Source: Membranipora membranacea
Taxonomy: Eukaryota > Bryozoa > Gymnolaemata > Cheilostomatida > Membraniporidae
DNA length: 60,000 nucleotides
Direction: 5' to 3'
NCBI GenBank assembly: GCA_914767715.1
Contig: OU612075.1
Coordinates: 16,990,001 to 17,050,000 of the forward strand
Positions 1 through 11,086 of the stretch are shown here, in pieces. How positions within the stretch are numbered: the first letter of the stretch is position 1; each line of letters opens with the position of its first letter. The position numbers were made by a program, and so were the translations under genes. The notes below the pieces were generated by a model that made no database searches, was not told the origin of the DNA, and worked only from the letters and a program-made list of their open reading frames with translations.

Positions 1-412
1 ATTGATTAATTGAGCTTTGTAAAGTCATATCTATATCAACATAGCCTAATAAATATTGGTCACGGCATGTTACAAATGACCTGGGGTCTTAAAATACTAC
101 CCATAATCACTGGTTAATGAATTGGTATTGCAACACCAAGTGTATACATAATTATCTAAAGGTCATAGTGTAAAGGCAACGATGGGATCAAATGTTTCTA
201 TTGAAGGGATTGTTTTTATCACATCCATCAATCATCAACTAAACATTTATTTTGTTAAGTAACAGGTCAATCACCTTGTGATATTCTGGCCATACAAGGT
301 TACTAATCAAAAAATCTGAAAAAGTTATAAACCAAATCTTGCATAGCATATGCAAGATTGCAAGTAGCTCAGTTTCAAGGTGCAAACTACTTGTCGCATT
401 TCTGTTGGAATC
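1..412. other. 5' flank of the BtpA-PRTase gene
   Basis: AT-rich sequence upstream of the first in-frame ATG of the BtpA-PRTase gene. I see no other coding exon, RNA gene or clear repeat in it. The promoter and 5' UTR of the downstream gene should lie here, but I cannot place a transcription start; there is no TATA element at a convincing spacing. Confidence 0.4.
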
Positions 413-3400
413 ATGGAAAGGAAAGAGTGGAAAAAGCTTTTCTCCTATGCTACATATCCAGCGGTATTTCCAGTCATACATGTGCAAAGTGCTGGACAAG
501 CTATAGCTAATATCACAAGGATCAGGGATCAAGCTATTGCAGGTGTAAGTTTATAGAAATATAAGGGAATATCTACCGTAACGTGCACTGTGAGAGCAGT
601 AAAAACTATATCAAGTTATATTATCTTGCTCTTAAATTGAAAGCTGTGTATACTAGTGTGTTGGGGATTCAGCTATATTTGCTGCTTCATTTTGAAGTTG
701 CTTCTTTGAAAAGTTATTCATTGTTGTTCCGGTTCTCACAATGTTATTGAATGCCTGTATTTTGATATTTTAGCATTGCAGAAAAGAGTGCGGGTTAATT
801 TACTTTTTAACAGGTGTTCCTGATAAATCATGACTTCGGATATGAAAAGCTGATTGACATTCTGAAGGTTGTTAGGCAAAACTTTCCAGGTCTCTGGATT
901 GGAGTGAACTTCCTCGGGATTACCGGAGACGTCGCTTTCCCTGTTCTGAGTCAGCTGGAGAGAGAGGGATGCCATATTGATGGTTACTGGGCAGATGATG
1001 CCTGTATAGATGAGAGGAAACCTTATATGCAGAGCAAAGCCAATCACATAGCTGAAACTAGAGAGAATTGTGGATGGTCTGGTCTGTACATAGCAGGTAC
1101 GGTTAATGACATGTTTTCAATATTGGTCATTTGTGGCAGCATGCAGTTGTCTGTCCTTTGTCTCTGTTTCACGTAACTAGATAAATAAGTTTAATTGAGA
1201 TCGTGACCTGTAACTTTATGTGCTGAGGTTCTGGGTGTTCATCCCACTGCAGTCTGTTGATTACTGGCCTCTGCGCCATATGTGTGCTCTCCCCTGCCTC
1301 CCAGCCTAACCTCCTGCCTGACACCCCCTCCCTGCCAGCCTGCCTGCAATTTCTCTCAGCCTGAGACAGACCTTTCGATTTTCACCAACATAACAGAGCA
1401 GAATTCATGTTCAATGTGATTTGTATGCTTTTCTCTGGGCGCTAGTGCAAATAAAAGCTAGTGGCCTCTCAAGATTGCACAACAGCCAATTGGCACACAT
1501 TTTGCTGGTTTGACCGTTTCTGCATCGTCAGTCACCAACACCTCTTTAATGCATGCGTCAGCGGAGCTTTATGGCATTCCATTATCACATGTCCCTGTGT
1601 TGGCTAGAACTGCTGATTCAAACATTTCACTGTCAGACTTGGATGTTTTTTGCAGGAGTTGCGTTCAAGAAGCAGCGAGAAGTACAGCCAAAATATCACA
1701 ATTTAGTTGCACAGATAGGCACTCATTTTATGGATGTCGTGTGCACATCTGGAGTAAAGACCGGTTCAGCCGCTGACATAGATAAGATACGTAAATTCCG
1801 ATCTGGTTGTGGAGACAAGGTGTTGGCGCTTGCCAGTGGAGTGACACCACAAAATGTGTTAAACTATGTACCATATGTTGACTGTATTCTTGTTGCCACA
1901 GGTGAGTTTAAAAAACAGTATTCAGGCTACCTCTCAGTCATATGATTGTTCACGGGATGGGGGAGGTTGCAGAATGATTGATTGTTGGCTGCTAGGCCAT
2001 AACCTTTTGAAGGTGAGAGCTACGTTTTCATTCTGCTTCTTTGCTTTTTGAAAAGTTTGTGTTTATACTATATTTATATTATATTTATATTATATATTAA
2101 AATTTAGTTAAATATCTACTTTCTGCGAACTTTTTTATCAGTTGAATAGTCCTTTTTCAATTATACCTTTTGTATGATATCACCAGCCAACAGGGATGAG
2201 AGTAACACAGTTTTTTCGTTTTTTAGGCATCTCTACAGATTTTCATAACATCAACAGTGTGCTGCTAGACAAACTACTAAAAAAGATTAAATCTGCTGAG
2301 AGTGACGTGAAACTAATGAGACCGCCATCTTGGTATCTGTCATTGAATGCTCCTAATACAAGAGGCCCTTCTTGGGCCTGGCTTGATCCATCTTCTATGT
2401 AAGACTTTGTGATTCTACCTCTGTGAGAGCAATTGTTTTTAGAGTTTGATTGGCATATATATATATACTTTTATTGTCAATCTACAATCACTTTTAGGAA
2501 TGTTTTTCATGCAGCGACAGATAAAAAAAAACACTTTAGCGGAGAGAAAAAGAAAAGAAAAAGTAATAAAAATTAATAGGATTTGAAGTGTTTTGATAGT
2601 TGTTGTTTAAAATGAGTAAGTTTGGTTGCTGAGCGTATCTGAATTGGTAAAGAGTTAAAAGTTGTAGTGATTTTTTGTCTTAATTGATCGCTGTGATAAT
2701 GTAGTAGATGTTTGTCTCTAAAAAAGGTTTTAGAGCTAGCTGGAATAAATCCTTCCAAAAGGAAGTCGGGTGCCATCTATTGCAAAATTTGAAAACCAAA
2801 AATACAGGTGAAATGACCAGCAAGGAGAGGAAAAGGAATCAGACCAAGAGATGTATTTATATCTCTTGTATGTATTAGATGATACGGTATGTGGTTGACA
2901 TTTGCTATTAGGCGGAAAGCCCTCTTTTGGAACAAGTATATTCTTTCAAGAATATATTGTGGTGATAGGTTGCCATATATGCGGATGCCATATATCATAT
3001 GACAAAAGACATACTGGAAATAAAAGTTACGAGATGATTTACTATCTAGGAATGCCCTGCATTTCTGGAATAATGCCAAACTTTTGTTTATTTTGGTGCA
3101 AATCTGGTCTACATGATCATCCCATGTCAATGAGTCATTCAAAGTAAAACCAAGGAGTTTGGTATTGGCATTTCGATTAAGTTTTTTATGGTTAATTTTT
3201 AGATCTAAATCTAGAGGTGTGGCTCTATGAGAGGGTTGTATAAGCATATAGTGAGATTTTTTTATGTTTAACAACATCCTATTATCTCTACACCAATTTT
3301 CTATTAAGTGAATATCAGTATCACATAAATAATTTAGTGTATCAAAGTTGTCAGATTTTGACACGAAAACTGTATCATCAGCCTAGGTAAATGCCTTGGA

Positions 3401-6400
3401 ATATAACGTGTAGGATAAAAGATCATTGACGTATATGAGGAATAAACTTGGTGCCAGAATTGAGCCTTGGGGGACACCAATGTCTATTGAAAGAATTTTT
3501 GAGCTTCTTGCACCTTGTTGTGAAGCTACAAATTGTGTCCTATCTGTTAGGAAAGATTTTATGAGAGAGTGCAGTTTGCCCGTTAGACCGTACAATGTCA
3601 ATTTTCTCAGAAGAATTTTATGGTCAACGCAGTCAAAAGCTTTTTTGAAATCCAAAAACATCATAGCAACAAATTTACCATCTCAAACAGGCAGAAATGA
3701 GTTTGTGTAGAGAATCAACACAAGAAATAACCTTCTCCAAATCCACATTGTAATTTGTGAAGAAGTTTGTTTGTGGTGAGATATTTTTGAATTTGAGAAT
3801 TCACATGTTTCTCAAAAATCTTAGTTATCACAGGAAGTATTGATATAGGGCGATAATTAGATGGATCTTTGATATCTCCACCCTTACGAATAGGAATTAC
3901 ATTAGCGAGGAAATACACCCTCTATTAATGCTCTATTGAACATGTCAGTTACAATGTCGCATATGTAAGGCCATGTTTTCTTCAAAACCTTAACAGATAT
4001 ACCATCATGACCAGTTGCCTTATTGTCAGAAATATTTTTTAGATATTTGAAACAAATTTCTGGAGTAAAGCGAGTCAATTGAGAAAAAGTTTTGGTTGTC
4101 ACTGGTCTAATCATGTTATATTTATGGGAATCAGGGATGTCTTTGGTTATGGATTTTGCAATCGATGTAAAGTGTCTGTTCAATTCATCAGGGGATAAAC
4201 CCCCAATATTGACCATCGGTGAAATTTTAGATTGATTGATTCCTAAAGCTTCCCAAACAGGTTTGGTGTTATTTTTAATTATATCTGAAATAACCGATTA
4301 TTTCTTCTTCTTAATCAAATTTGTAACATACTTGCGTTGAATTTTGTATTCTTCCCATTTGCCTCTCTCTTCAATCTATCACGCAAATGCATGTGTGATT
4401 TTACCTCATCATCTAACCATTTGTGCAGTTGAGCAGTTTTTACAAATCTTTTCTTGGTGATGACAAGTGTTTTGATTAATGAACTATATGTGTCATTAAA
4501 TCTTGCATACATACTGGTCTACAGTATTCTAAAATTTAGAGGCCACTATTATGATAATCTTTGATGCAGTGCACCCATCTATAAAAAGTCCAGAGTGCAG
4601 AAAGACTGTAGAGACTATTAGGCCTACCATTCCTCAAATACTTAGAAATGGCAGAATTATCTTTCCCCAGAAGAAAACTCTACTATACTCTATAACTACA
4701 GTATTCCCTAAATTAAAACAGCATAAAAAGTTCACCTTTTCATACATTCTTTATAGAACTAAATATTAATCAAGCCTACATTTGCTCATATTCTTACTCG
4801 CATCTCCCACCTCAGCTAGCCAACATTTAGTGCTAGCTAAAATTGAGTAAACCCAAAATTACTTTAACTAGCTAAAATTCACTCCTCTATGGTTATATGT
4901 GTTATACAACGCAGCTTTTATGTAATTAGATTGTAGACAATCTTATACGTACATATTTACAGCTATGCCGATGCAGATGCGCTTGCTGATCTGATACAGG
5001 ATATGACCTCACCGTTTCCAGCTGACTCATATGATGTAGTTGCTGGTATCGATGGTACTGGATTTATAACTGGCTGCGCTATAGCTCACAAATTTAACAA
5101 AGGTAATCCCTATTTCTTTCAAATCACCTTACTGTTATTTTCTCGATCAATCTGTTAGTGACTACTGATAGGGAAGTGCTGAGTGGAATTCACTTTACCT
5201 TTCAATTGACGGAAATAGTTAATTATCAAATTTTTCTGCCAGGAAGGTGATTATTTAAAGGCTTCTCTATTTGGTCTCAGTTAGACTCATTGGAGTTATC
5301 TTCCCATCCCATGCAAGTGAAACACTTCATATGACAGCTATTCGATAATATAGACTGAACAGGAAATAGAACGGAAAGCAGACAATTAAATATGTATATT
5401 TATAAATGGATATTTATGTAATGATATATGCAGTAGTTCTTGGTTGGATTCAACTAAATATAAATAAAGTACCAGTCGGAGTATCAAACGTATCAAGCTA
5501 AATTGATCGAATCATAATTACGCCTCTATCTACCCTACTATCTACCCTACTATCTACCCTACTATCTACCCTACCTACTCTGAGCAGTGAATAGCGGGCA
5601 TGCTAATTAGCGCCATCAACCCCTTTTGTTTTTGGGATGCTGAGATGGCGCAATCGGTTAGCGCGCTTGCTATTCACTGCCAGGCGACTAGTGCCGCAAG
5701 AGTTGTGTGTTCGAATCCCATTGGAGGAGCTTTCAAGGTTGATTGTTCCAGCCCCCAGCACCCTCGGGTGTATACCTCTTCTTCAACAATATCTGTGTTA
5801 GCCTGAAATAAACGCCATGGCTTATTCTTTTACAGCTTTCCTGGTAGTGAGGAAGAAAGGAAAACTGTGCGTAGAGACTGATTTATGTGAATATACGGAT
5901 TATAGTGGTTCTATTAAGGGTCTTGAGATAAGAAAAGATAACCCATTCAAATCAGGTAAGATATTTTTCGTAAGGTGAAATAGCTTATGACATAATCTTA
6001 TGAAGGTTAGCTTTCTTGTTGAATGATAATTTTGGTAACAGCCATTTGACTTAATTCAAAATCTATGCAGCTTTATTTGTGCTCAAATAAAGGACATAAA
6101 GATCTTTGGTGATGATGGTACACACTGATCTCCTTTTCAATTCCTCACACTATCCTTAGGATTTTGTTCCCTTGAGTTTCAAAACAAACCACAAATGATT
6201 AACAAAATCCAAACTTACTTGAATGTACACCATGACCATGAACGACTTAACAGGAAATACTTTTTTCACTTCCAGGAAGCAGAGTTCTGATAGTAGACCA
6301 GCACATGGAGACAGGAGCGACGCTGACCGCTGCTATCACACTGGTGGAGAGGGGTGGTGGAGTTGTAGCTGGGATAACTGTGATAGGAATGGAGAGAAGT

Positions 6401-6523
6401 AACCCTGAGGTGTACGAGGATCTGAACTCCAGATACAAGTGTCATCACGTCATACCAGAACAGATACAGCATCTCTTTGACAGCCATGAGTTCCTCGCGG
6501 CTAAACACGCCCATCTTTTGTGA
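413..6523 (+). CDS. BtpA-like TIM-barrel / adenine phosphoribosyltransferase-like fusion protein
   Basis: Seven exons: 413-544, 814-1096, 1656-1901, 2227-2398, 4963-5102, 5836-5955 and 6276-6523, all GT-AG with matching phases, giving 446 aa from the ATG at 413. Residues about 15-240 look like a BtpA-type (beta/alpha)8 barrel: an early PVIHVQSAG strand, LWIGVNFLG, then VCTSGVKTGSAADIDKIRKF and the phosphate-grip-like LASGVTPQNVLNYVPYVD. Residues about 270-446 look like an APRT-type PRTase: VVAGIDGTGFITG, RKKGKL, GLEIRKDNPFKSG and the PRPP loop VLIVDQHMETGAT. The usual loop has two acidic residues and TGGT; here the second acidic residue is Q and the loop ends TGAT. Known: APRTs join adenine to PRPP; BtpA proteins are poorly defined barrels. 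Inferred: a nucleobase or phospho-sugar enzyme; substrate unknown. The exons continue one frame from barrel into PRTase, so I call one fused gene. Confidence 0.8.
1230..1360. repeat. C/T-rich low-complexity tract in intron 2
   Basis: A pyrimidine-rich stretch with repeated CCTGCC and CCTCCC words inside intron 2 of the BtpA-PRTase gene. It has no coding potential that I trust. Confidence 0.5.
2440..4545 (-). mobile_element. 5'-truncated, decayed non-LTR retrotransposon (LINE)
   Basis: Reverse-transcriptase fragments run right to left on the minus strand. They include a linker region with NKATGHDGIS, the SNYRPISILPVITKIFE block, FLDFKKAFDCVDH, GVPQGSILAPSLFLIYVND, and ADDTVF of the catalytic motif followed by the thumb region with LGFTLNDSLTWDDHV. 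A stop codon replaces the aromatic residue before ADD, and frames shift several times, so it is dead. No endonuclease domain is present, so the copy is 5' truncated near 4545; the 3' edge near 2440 is approximate. It resembles the CR1/L2/Jockey group. It sits antisense in intron 4 of the BtpA-PRTase gene and accounts for most of that intron's length. Confidence 0.85.
5527..5574. repeat. 12-bp tandem repeat, four copies
   Basis: The unit TATCTACCCTAC repeats four times without change in intron 5 of the BtpA-PRTase gene, just upstream of a SINE. It is probably a simple minisatellite. Confidence 0.9.
5622..5815 (+). mobile_element. tRNA-derived SINE, copy 1
   Basis: The head has a pol III A box (TGGCGCAATCGGTTAGCGC, from about 5646) and B box (GTTCGAATCCC, about 5709-5719). 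It does not fold as a functional tRNA. The non-tRNA body (from about 5729, containing CCCCCAGCACCCTCGGGTGTATAC) is shared with the copy at 58075-58195, which shows a dispersed family. It ends only about 20 bp before exon 6 of the BtpA-PRTase gene. Confidence 0.75.
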
Positions 6524-6672
6524 AATTAATATTTGCGCAACTCGATCAAACTTGCTTTTGCTCAGCTCGAGTCGGCTTGCCATTATGATCTGAAATCGTT
6601 GTGTGACTGTTTAGCTAGCACTGCCCTATCCCCAAATACTGTGCTCTTATACTCCATATTTATGATGCAATA

Positions 6673-6956
6673 GACAGTTTTCTGAGCTCTTATTTATGCC
6701 TCAAGTTGGAGTTGTTCTCTCTCCAGTTTGGTACTTTTAACCCACGCCGCATATGAAAAGAATTTCCCAAACTATGTCCACATGAGTTTTCAATGTTGCA
6801 GATTATGAATAAAAAATAACTTCTATCCTATTATAAGCGGTTTTCAAGATTACCCTCTTTTCAGCACGTTTTTCCTATGCGGCGTGGGTTAAACGTACCA
6901 AACTGGAGAGAGGACAGCTCCGAATTGAGGTCTAAATCAGAGCTCGGAAAACTGTC
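6673..6956. mobile_element. MITE family 1, short copy
   Basis: A 284-bp element with terminal inverted repeats of about 90 bp that begin GACAGTTTTC and end GAAAACTGTC, flanked by TA on both sides. Each arm contains the shared words CTCTCTCCAGTTTGGTAC and AACCCACGCCGCAT. A longer copy of the same family is at 43848-44355. The TA target duplication suggests a Tc1/mariner-type mobilising transposase, but no transposase is present. It lies 150 bp after the stop codon of the BtpA-PRTase gene and contains AATAAA at 6808-6813. Confidence 0.85.
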
Positions 6957-7172
6957 TATAAGGATTAAAACTAGGGTATTACGCTTCTGCTTTTTTTTTC
7001 TTATACTAAGCACAATTAATGCAATAAGACTGAAATAACAAATAGCCGACCAATACTAGATTAGATACTATATTTCCATGGGGCTTTCCATGGGTAAATG
7101 CACGATTCATGAAGAACTGATAACGTCATGCTCAGTGCAAAGTCGAAGCTTGAACTGATGGCCGAGCGGTAA

Positions 7173-7574
7173 CGGCTGGTGCACATTGTCCCAGACGACC
7201 ATCCCAGATAGCCATCCCAGTCAATATGAACATGAAAATGACGCAATCCCAGACTGTCTGGGTCCGTCTGGGACAGTATCTGGAAAGTTCGTAAGCGTCA
7301 AACTTTCCCGATGCTGTCCCAGACGGACCCAGACTAATTTTGCATCTGGGTGCTATGTGAACCAGACATTTGAATGATCTGGGATCATCTGGGTCGATCT
7401 GGGACTATCTGGGACGAACCTAAACAATGTGAACATCATCCCAGCACTATCCGAGACAAAAACCTAACTGCTAGTCTGGGATGAATTTTACAATGTGAAC
7501 ATAAGACTGGGATCATCTGGGATAAGCATATGGGATGGCATCCCAATGTCATCTGGGACAATGTGAACCAGCCT
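7173..7574. mobile_element. MITE family 2 (Harbinger-like), rich in CATCTGGGA words
   Basis: A 402-bp non-coding element. Its ends match as inverted repeats: GGCTGGTGCACATTGTCCCA on the left against the complement of the right end GGGACAATGTGAACCAGCC. It is flanked by TAA at 7170-7172 and 7575-7577. The interior is packed with TCTGGGA/TCCCAGA words in both orientations. The 3-bp TAA duplication fits PIF/Harbinger-type elements; assignment to that superfamily is inferred. Confidence 0.75.
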
Positions 7575-8250
7575 TAAGATCCGATGAGACTGTCAACTCA
7601 TATTGTTTAGCATCATTATCTTGATCAAGCATCTTGTTTGATTATTCTTGATTAGTGACACAATTGGTATGTACTGTACCTCTTTCAGATGACAGATATA
7701 ATTTCCTAAATAACCATGATATGAGCTGGCAAATACACATTAATTTGGAACAAAAAAAAAACACAGGGAACGGTAGAATGCTATTATGCTTCCATTCTAT
7801 AGAGAGAGGGGGTCAGTCACATCTCACTGGAATGAGCAACCCAAAGTGACAAAGAAAAAAAGAAAATTATAAAAATAATACAGTGCAGTTTACTTAAGTC
7901 AAACCACTCGGGCCACAAAAGTTTGTCCTAATTAAGCAGAGTCTGAATTAATAATGACTTAAGAATGCATTGAGATCTAGCTGAAGGGACCAATTTTTTT
8001 TGTCAGAATTTACAGGAGTTCTGAATTACAAAGTCTCAATTAACCAGCTTACACTGTAAAAATGTTCTGCATATAGTGGTGTATGGCAGAATATGAAATT
8101 GTGAATGGTCGACAGTAGAATTTCACAAAGCTCAACCAGTCTCTAAACAAATACTCTTTCGATTTTGAGCATGTTGAATACAAACTAAAAGAATCTGGGA
8201 GTTGTCTGGGAGATAAAATGGGCAGTCTCTGTTATCATATGATTCAGATG
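7575..8250. other. intergenic region between converging genes
   Basis: This lies between MITE family 2 and the 3' end of fibrinogen-domain gene A. I see no gene here. It should contain the 3' UTR of the minus-strand gene, but no clear poly(A) site can be assigned. Confidence 0.4.
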
Positions 8251-10902
8251 CTAATTTGTGATTTTCATTGAGATAGACTTGAGAGAGTATAATTGGCCTT
8301 TGAATGTTTCCCAGATGATTCCCAGACCGAATACTTCAGTGTCACCTCTTTCAATCCATAGGCCATTTGGGTTGGCCTCGTGACAGCTCCTAAACCAGAA
8401 ACCACCTAGAAAATGAAAGATGATGAATGAAGGAAATAAAAAAAATATTAAAAATTCAATAACAATTAAATTCTTATAGTATCACCCCTGCCTGTGTGAC
8501 TAACATTGGCTGAGTTCTAATGCATTATTGGAGATCAGCAGACTCCTTTTGGTTTTGAATATATGAAAATATCTGATTCTGATTGCCTTAGTGGTCAGTC
8601 AGCTCTCTCACCCCTGTCTCTAACCTTTGTATGGTGTAGCACATGCCGATGATTTAGGACCAAAGTCATAGGCAGAAAATCTCTGTCTATCATGATAATC
8701 CAGCGCATTACCAGCATCGCCTGAATAGCCTGCAATCTGTAACAACAAAAACAACCTTGTATTACAAAAATCTTATGTGTGTGTATACACATAGCACAAA
8801 GTCATTACTTAGACAGACAGAACTGACGTTTTCACAAAATTTATTATCGTGGTTACATATTTACTAACACGCAGCTTGTAGAGATTACTCGCACGCTCTA
8901 TATGGAAAACATTATAGCTAGCTGTTCTGGTGTTGCCTTCGTGATCCTCCATGCTTACTTTCAACTTCCTGTTTCTTCGCGTCAGTCGGAATATTGCTTC
9001 AAGCCCTATTTCAAAGAAAATCAGTATACAAAACATTATTTATTAAGCCAAATGCTTATGGTTCCTGTGTTGACATTTTACTGATTATAACAGAACAGCC
9101 TTTTATACTAGGCCTCATTTAGCAATAGGCAAAGAACTCACAACAGTGGAAATTTCATTTGGTCAGCACTTCTTTGATTACTTATAACACGCTATTTTTG
9201 TCCACCTAATTGGCAACATGACCATAATAGAGTTTTATGATGATTCACTTGCTCTGGCATTATATAGCTAAATACGATCCTGTTCATACAGATATTGTTA
9301 ATCAATTCAAGCTTACCTATCCAATATTCCCCACCTAAATCACCAAACCCATCAGTATAGTTTGCATAGTTTCTAAAGAAGTCGACAGATCCATCTAATC
9401 TCCTCTGTATAACAGTCCATCCATTATCAGAGTCAAACTCACAGACAGATCGTATTACTCTCCATGAGTCAAACGGCTTCAGATAATACGTCTCTCCTGG
9501 TCTTATGTCTCCTGCCTCAAACGCTGCCTGGCAGTCTTATGTAATATAAAACAAAACAGGGTGTGAGACTATCAATATTTCTGCATTCATAGATTGGAAC
9601 CTGATAGTCTGATAATATTGAGAGCCAAAGGTATATCATTCTGTGGAGTGAGCTTGCATGTTGCGCACCAAATAATAATTGGCAGAACTAATTATTGATT
9701 CCAAAGAATCTTAATTGTTTGAGAGACGATCATGAATATACCTTGATAAAGTGGTGATGCACTTGCTTCATCGTCTACGAAGCAGCAGTCCTAAAAAATT
9801 AAGAGAGTAAAGATCAATCTTGTTATTATTAATACGTAGTGCTGAAACATAGACTTGAATATAGTTGTTTTATGTTAATGATTTTGAGGGTAGAGCAATG
9901 CATAGCATAACATCGGCAGTTCTTCAAAAGTTTGGTAGCCTCTAACATCTGTATAGATTAGATTAGTGGGGTTGGCCAGTATTATCAAGCATCGGAAGGA
10001 GAGATGCATACCTCCCTGGTTGGGCCGCTGAGATAGCTATCACTGAGGAGATTTGTGTGATAAATTATCCAAGTCCTCTCTGAGGCTATGCTGAGACTTG
10101 CGCTCTGATAATCGTTAAACAGCAAACATCGTCCATGTGATCCATCATATATCACAGACAGACAGATATCTTCCTCCATTGTACAGAGAGATGTACAGTA
10201 TGACTGTATCCATATGTCTGAAATAAGATCAACTCTGTTCCAATGTTAAAGCATCCATGAAATAAGCATCTCTCTATGTTTACCTGAAACTACAGGTCAT
10301 TCCCAACATTTTGGTGTATTGTATGAATCCATAGCTCAACCTGGACCGGAGATACAGGCTCTCAAAGTCAGCACTGTCACAGCTAGCTCATAGACAGAGG
10401 TCAGACAAACAATGTCAGTGATCTTCACTTAATTCAGACCTATTTGGACCAAAAAGTCCTGTTCTCATGAAGGAAAGTCTGAATCAAGTCACATTGTAAG
10501 CAGGGAGAATGGAAGGCATTGAAATCTGCCCCAGCAAACCAACCTACTTTGTCAAGGGTTCAGGATAAGGAATAGGTGTAGCCCAATAAAATCATTTGGG
10601 GAGGGGGTCAAAGATTCATTCGATTGTTGTTGTTGAATTCAAAACCTCAAAGTATAAATTGTGAGATATTTGAGGTCCATCTGACCATTTGGAGGTGACA
10701 AACTAAGCAGCCCAGTGTGAAATCTGAAAATTTAGAAATGTCATAGAGATATCTTACCGTTGACAGTTTTGTAAGAGTCCAGGCTTGATAGACTTGAAGA
10801 GGCTACATCTCGTAACAACCAGTATGTCCTTACAGTATCGTTTCCTGCTGCTAAGGATTGAGAGCATGTTGTCAGCAATATAAATAATATAATAATATCC
10901 AT
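8251..10902 (-). CDS. secreted PAN-like plus fibrinogen C-terminal domain protein, gene A
   Basis: Seven exons on the minus strand (10902-10758, 10217-10012, 9790-9742, 9535-9317, 9005-8869, 8736-8625, 8405-8251) join in phase to 1023 nt, 340 aa. A signal peptide starts MDIIILFILLTTCSQSLAAG. Residues about 50-117 hold a short Cys-bearing PAN/apple-like segment (SYCTSLC...ICL...GRCLLF). Residues about 134-340 are a fibrinogen-related domain: DCQAAFEAG, VCEFDSDNGWTVIQRRLDGS, GFGDLGGEYWIG, GYSGDAG and GFWFRSCHEANPNG. The usual calcium-binding DxDND run before the last Cys pair is replaced by YDFGPKSSACA, so calcium binding is doubtful. Such proteins are often extracellular lectins or clotting-like factors; the ligand here is unknown. 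The donor of exon 5 is GTTAGT, where gene B has GTAAGC. It is the tandem twin of the gene at 13324-16403. Confidence 0.88.
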
Positions 10903-11026
10903 CCAAAGCTTTGATATATTGTGAGATCCCTGTATATATTCAGGGTATATTGCTGCTTCTCGAAAGTTTTGGTCTTGCAGTCTGTATTTTGACTCTGTGG
11001 ATATTGTGTGAGTTTGTCACAAAAGT

Positions 11027-11086
11027 TTTAATTGGGGATCATCACACTAAAGCAGTAAATGAGACCTAATTATCTATAACAATCCT
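11027..11086 (-). promoter_or_regulatory. conserved 60-bp upstream block of gene A
   Basis: This block is 58/60 identical to 16530-16589, although the sequence on each side has diverged clearly. In both genes it begins about 125 bp upstream of the ATG. It includes ATTGGGGATCATCACAC and AATTATCTATAA, the latter containing a GATA-type core on the opposite strand. I infer a core promoter or enhancer kept by selection after duplication; it could instead be recent gene conversion. Confidence 0.55.

Noticed and set aside
814-1047. Minus-strand frame overlapping exon 2 of the BtpA-PRTase gene
   Set aside because: It is a shadow of the plus-strand exon, which has conserved motifs and splice sites.
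5641-5730. A functional tRNA gene on the plus strand
   Set aside because: The A and B boxes are present, but there is no cloverleaf, and the non-tRNA body is shared with 58075-58195.
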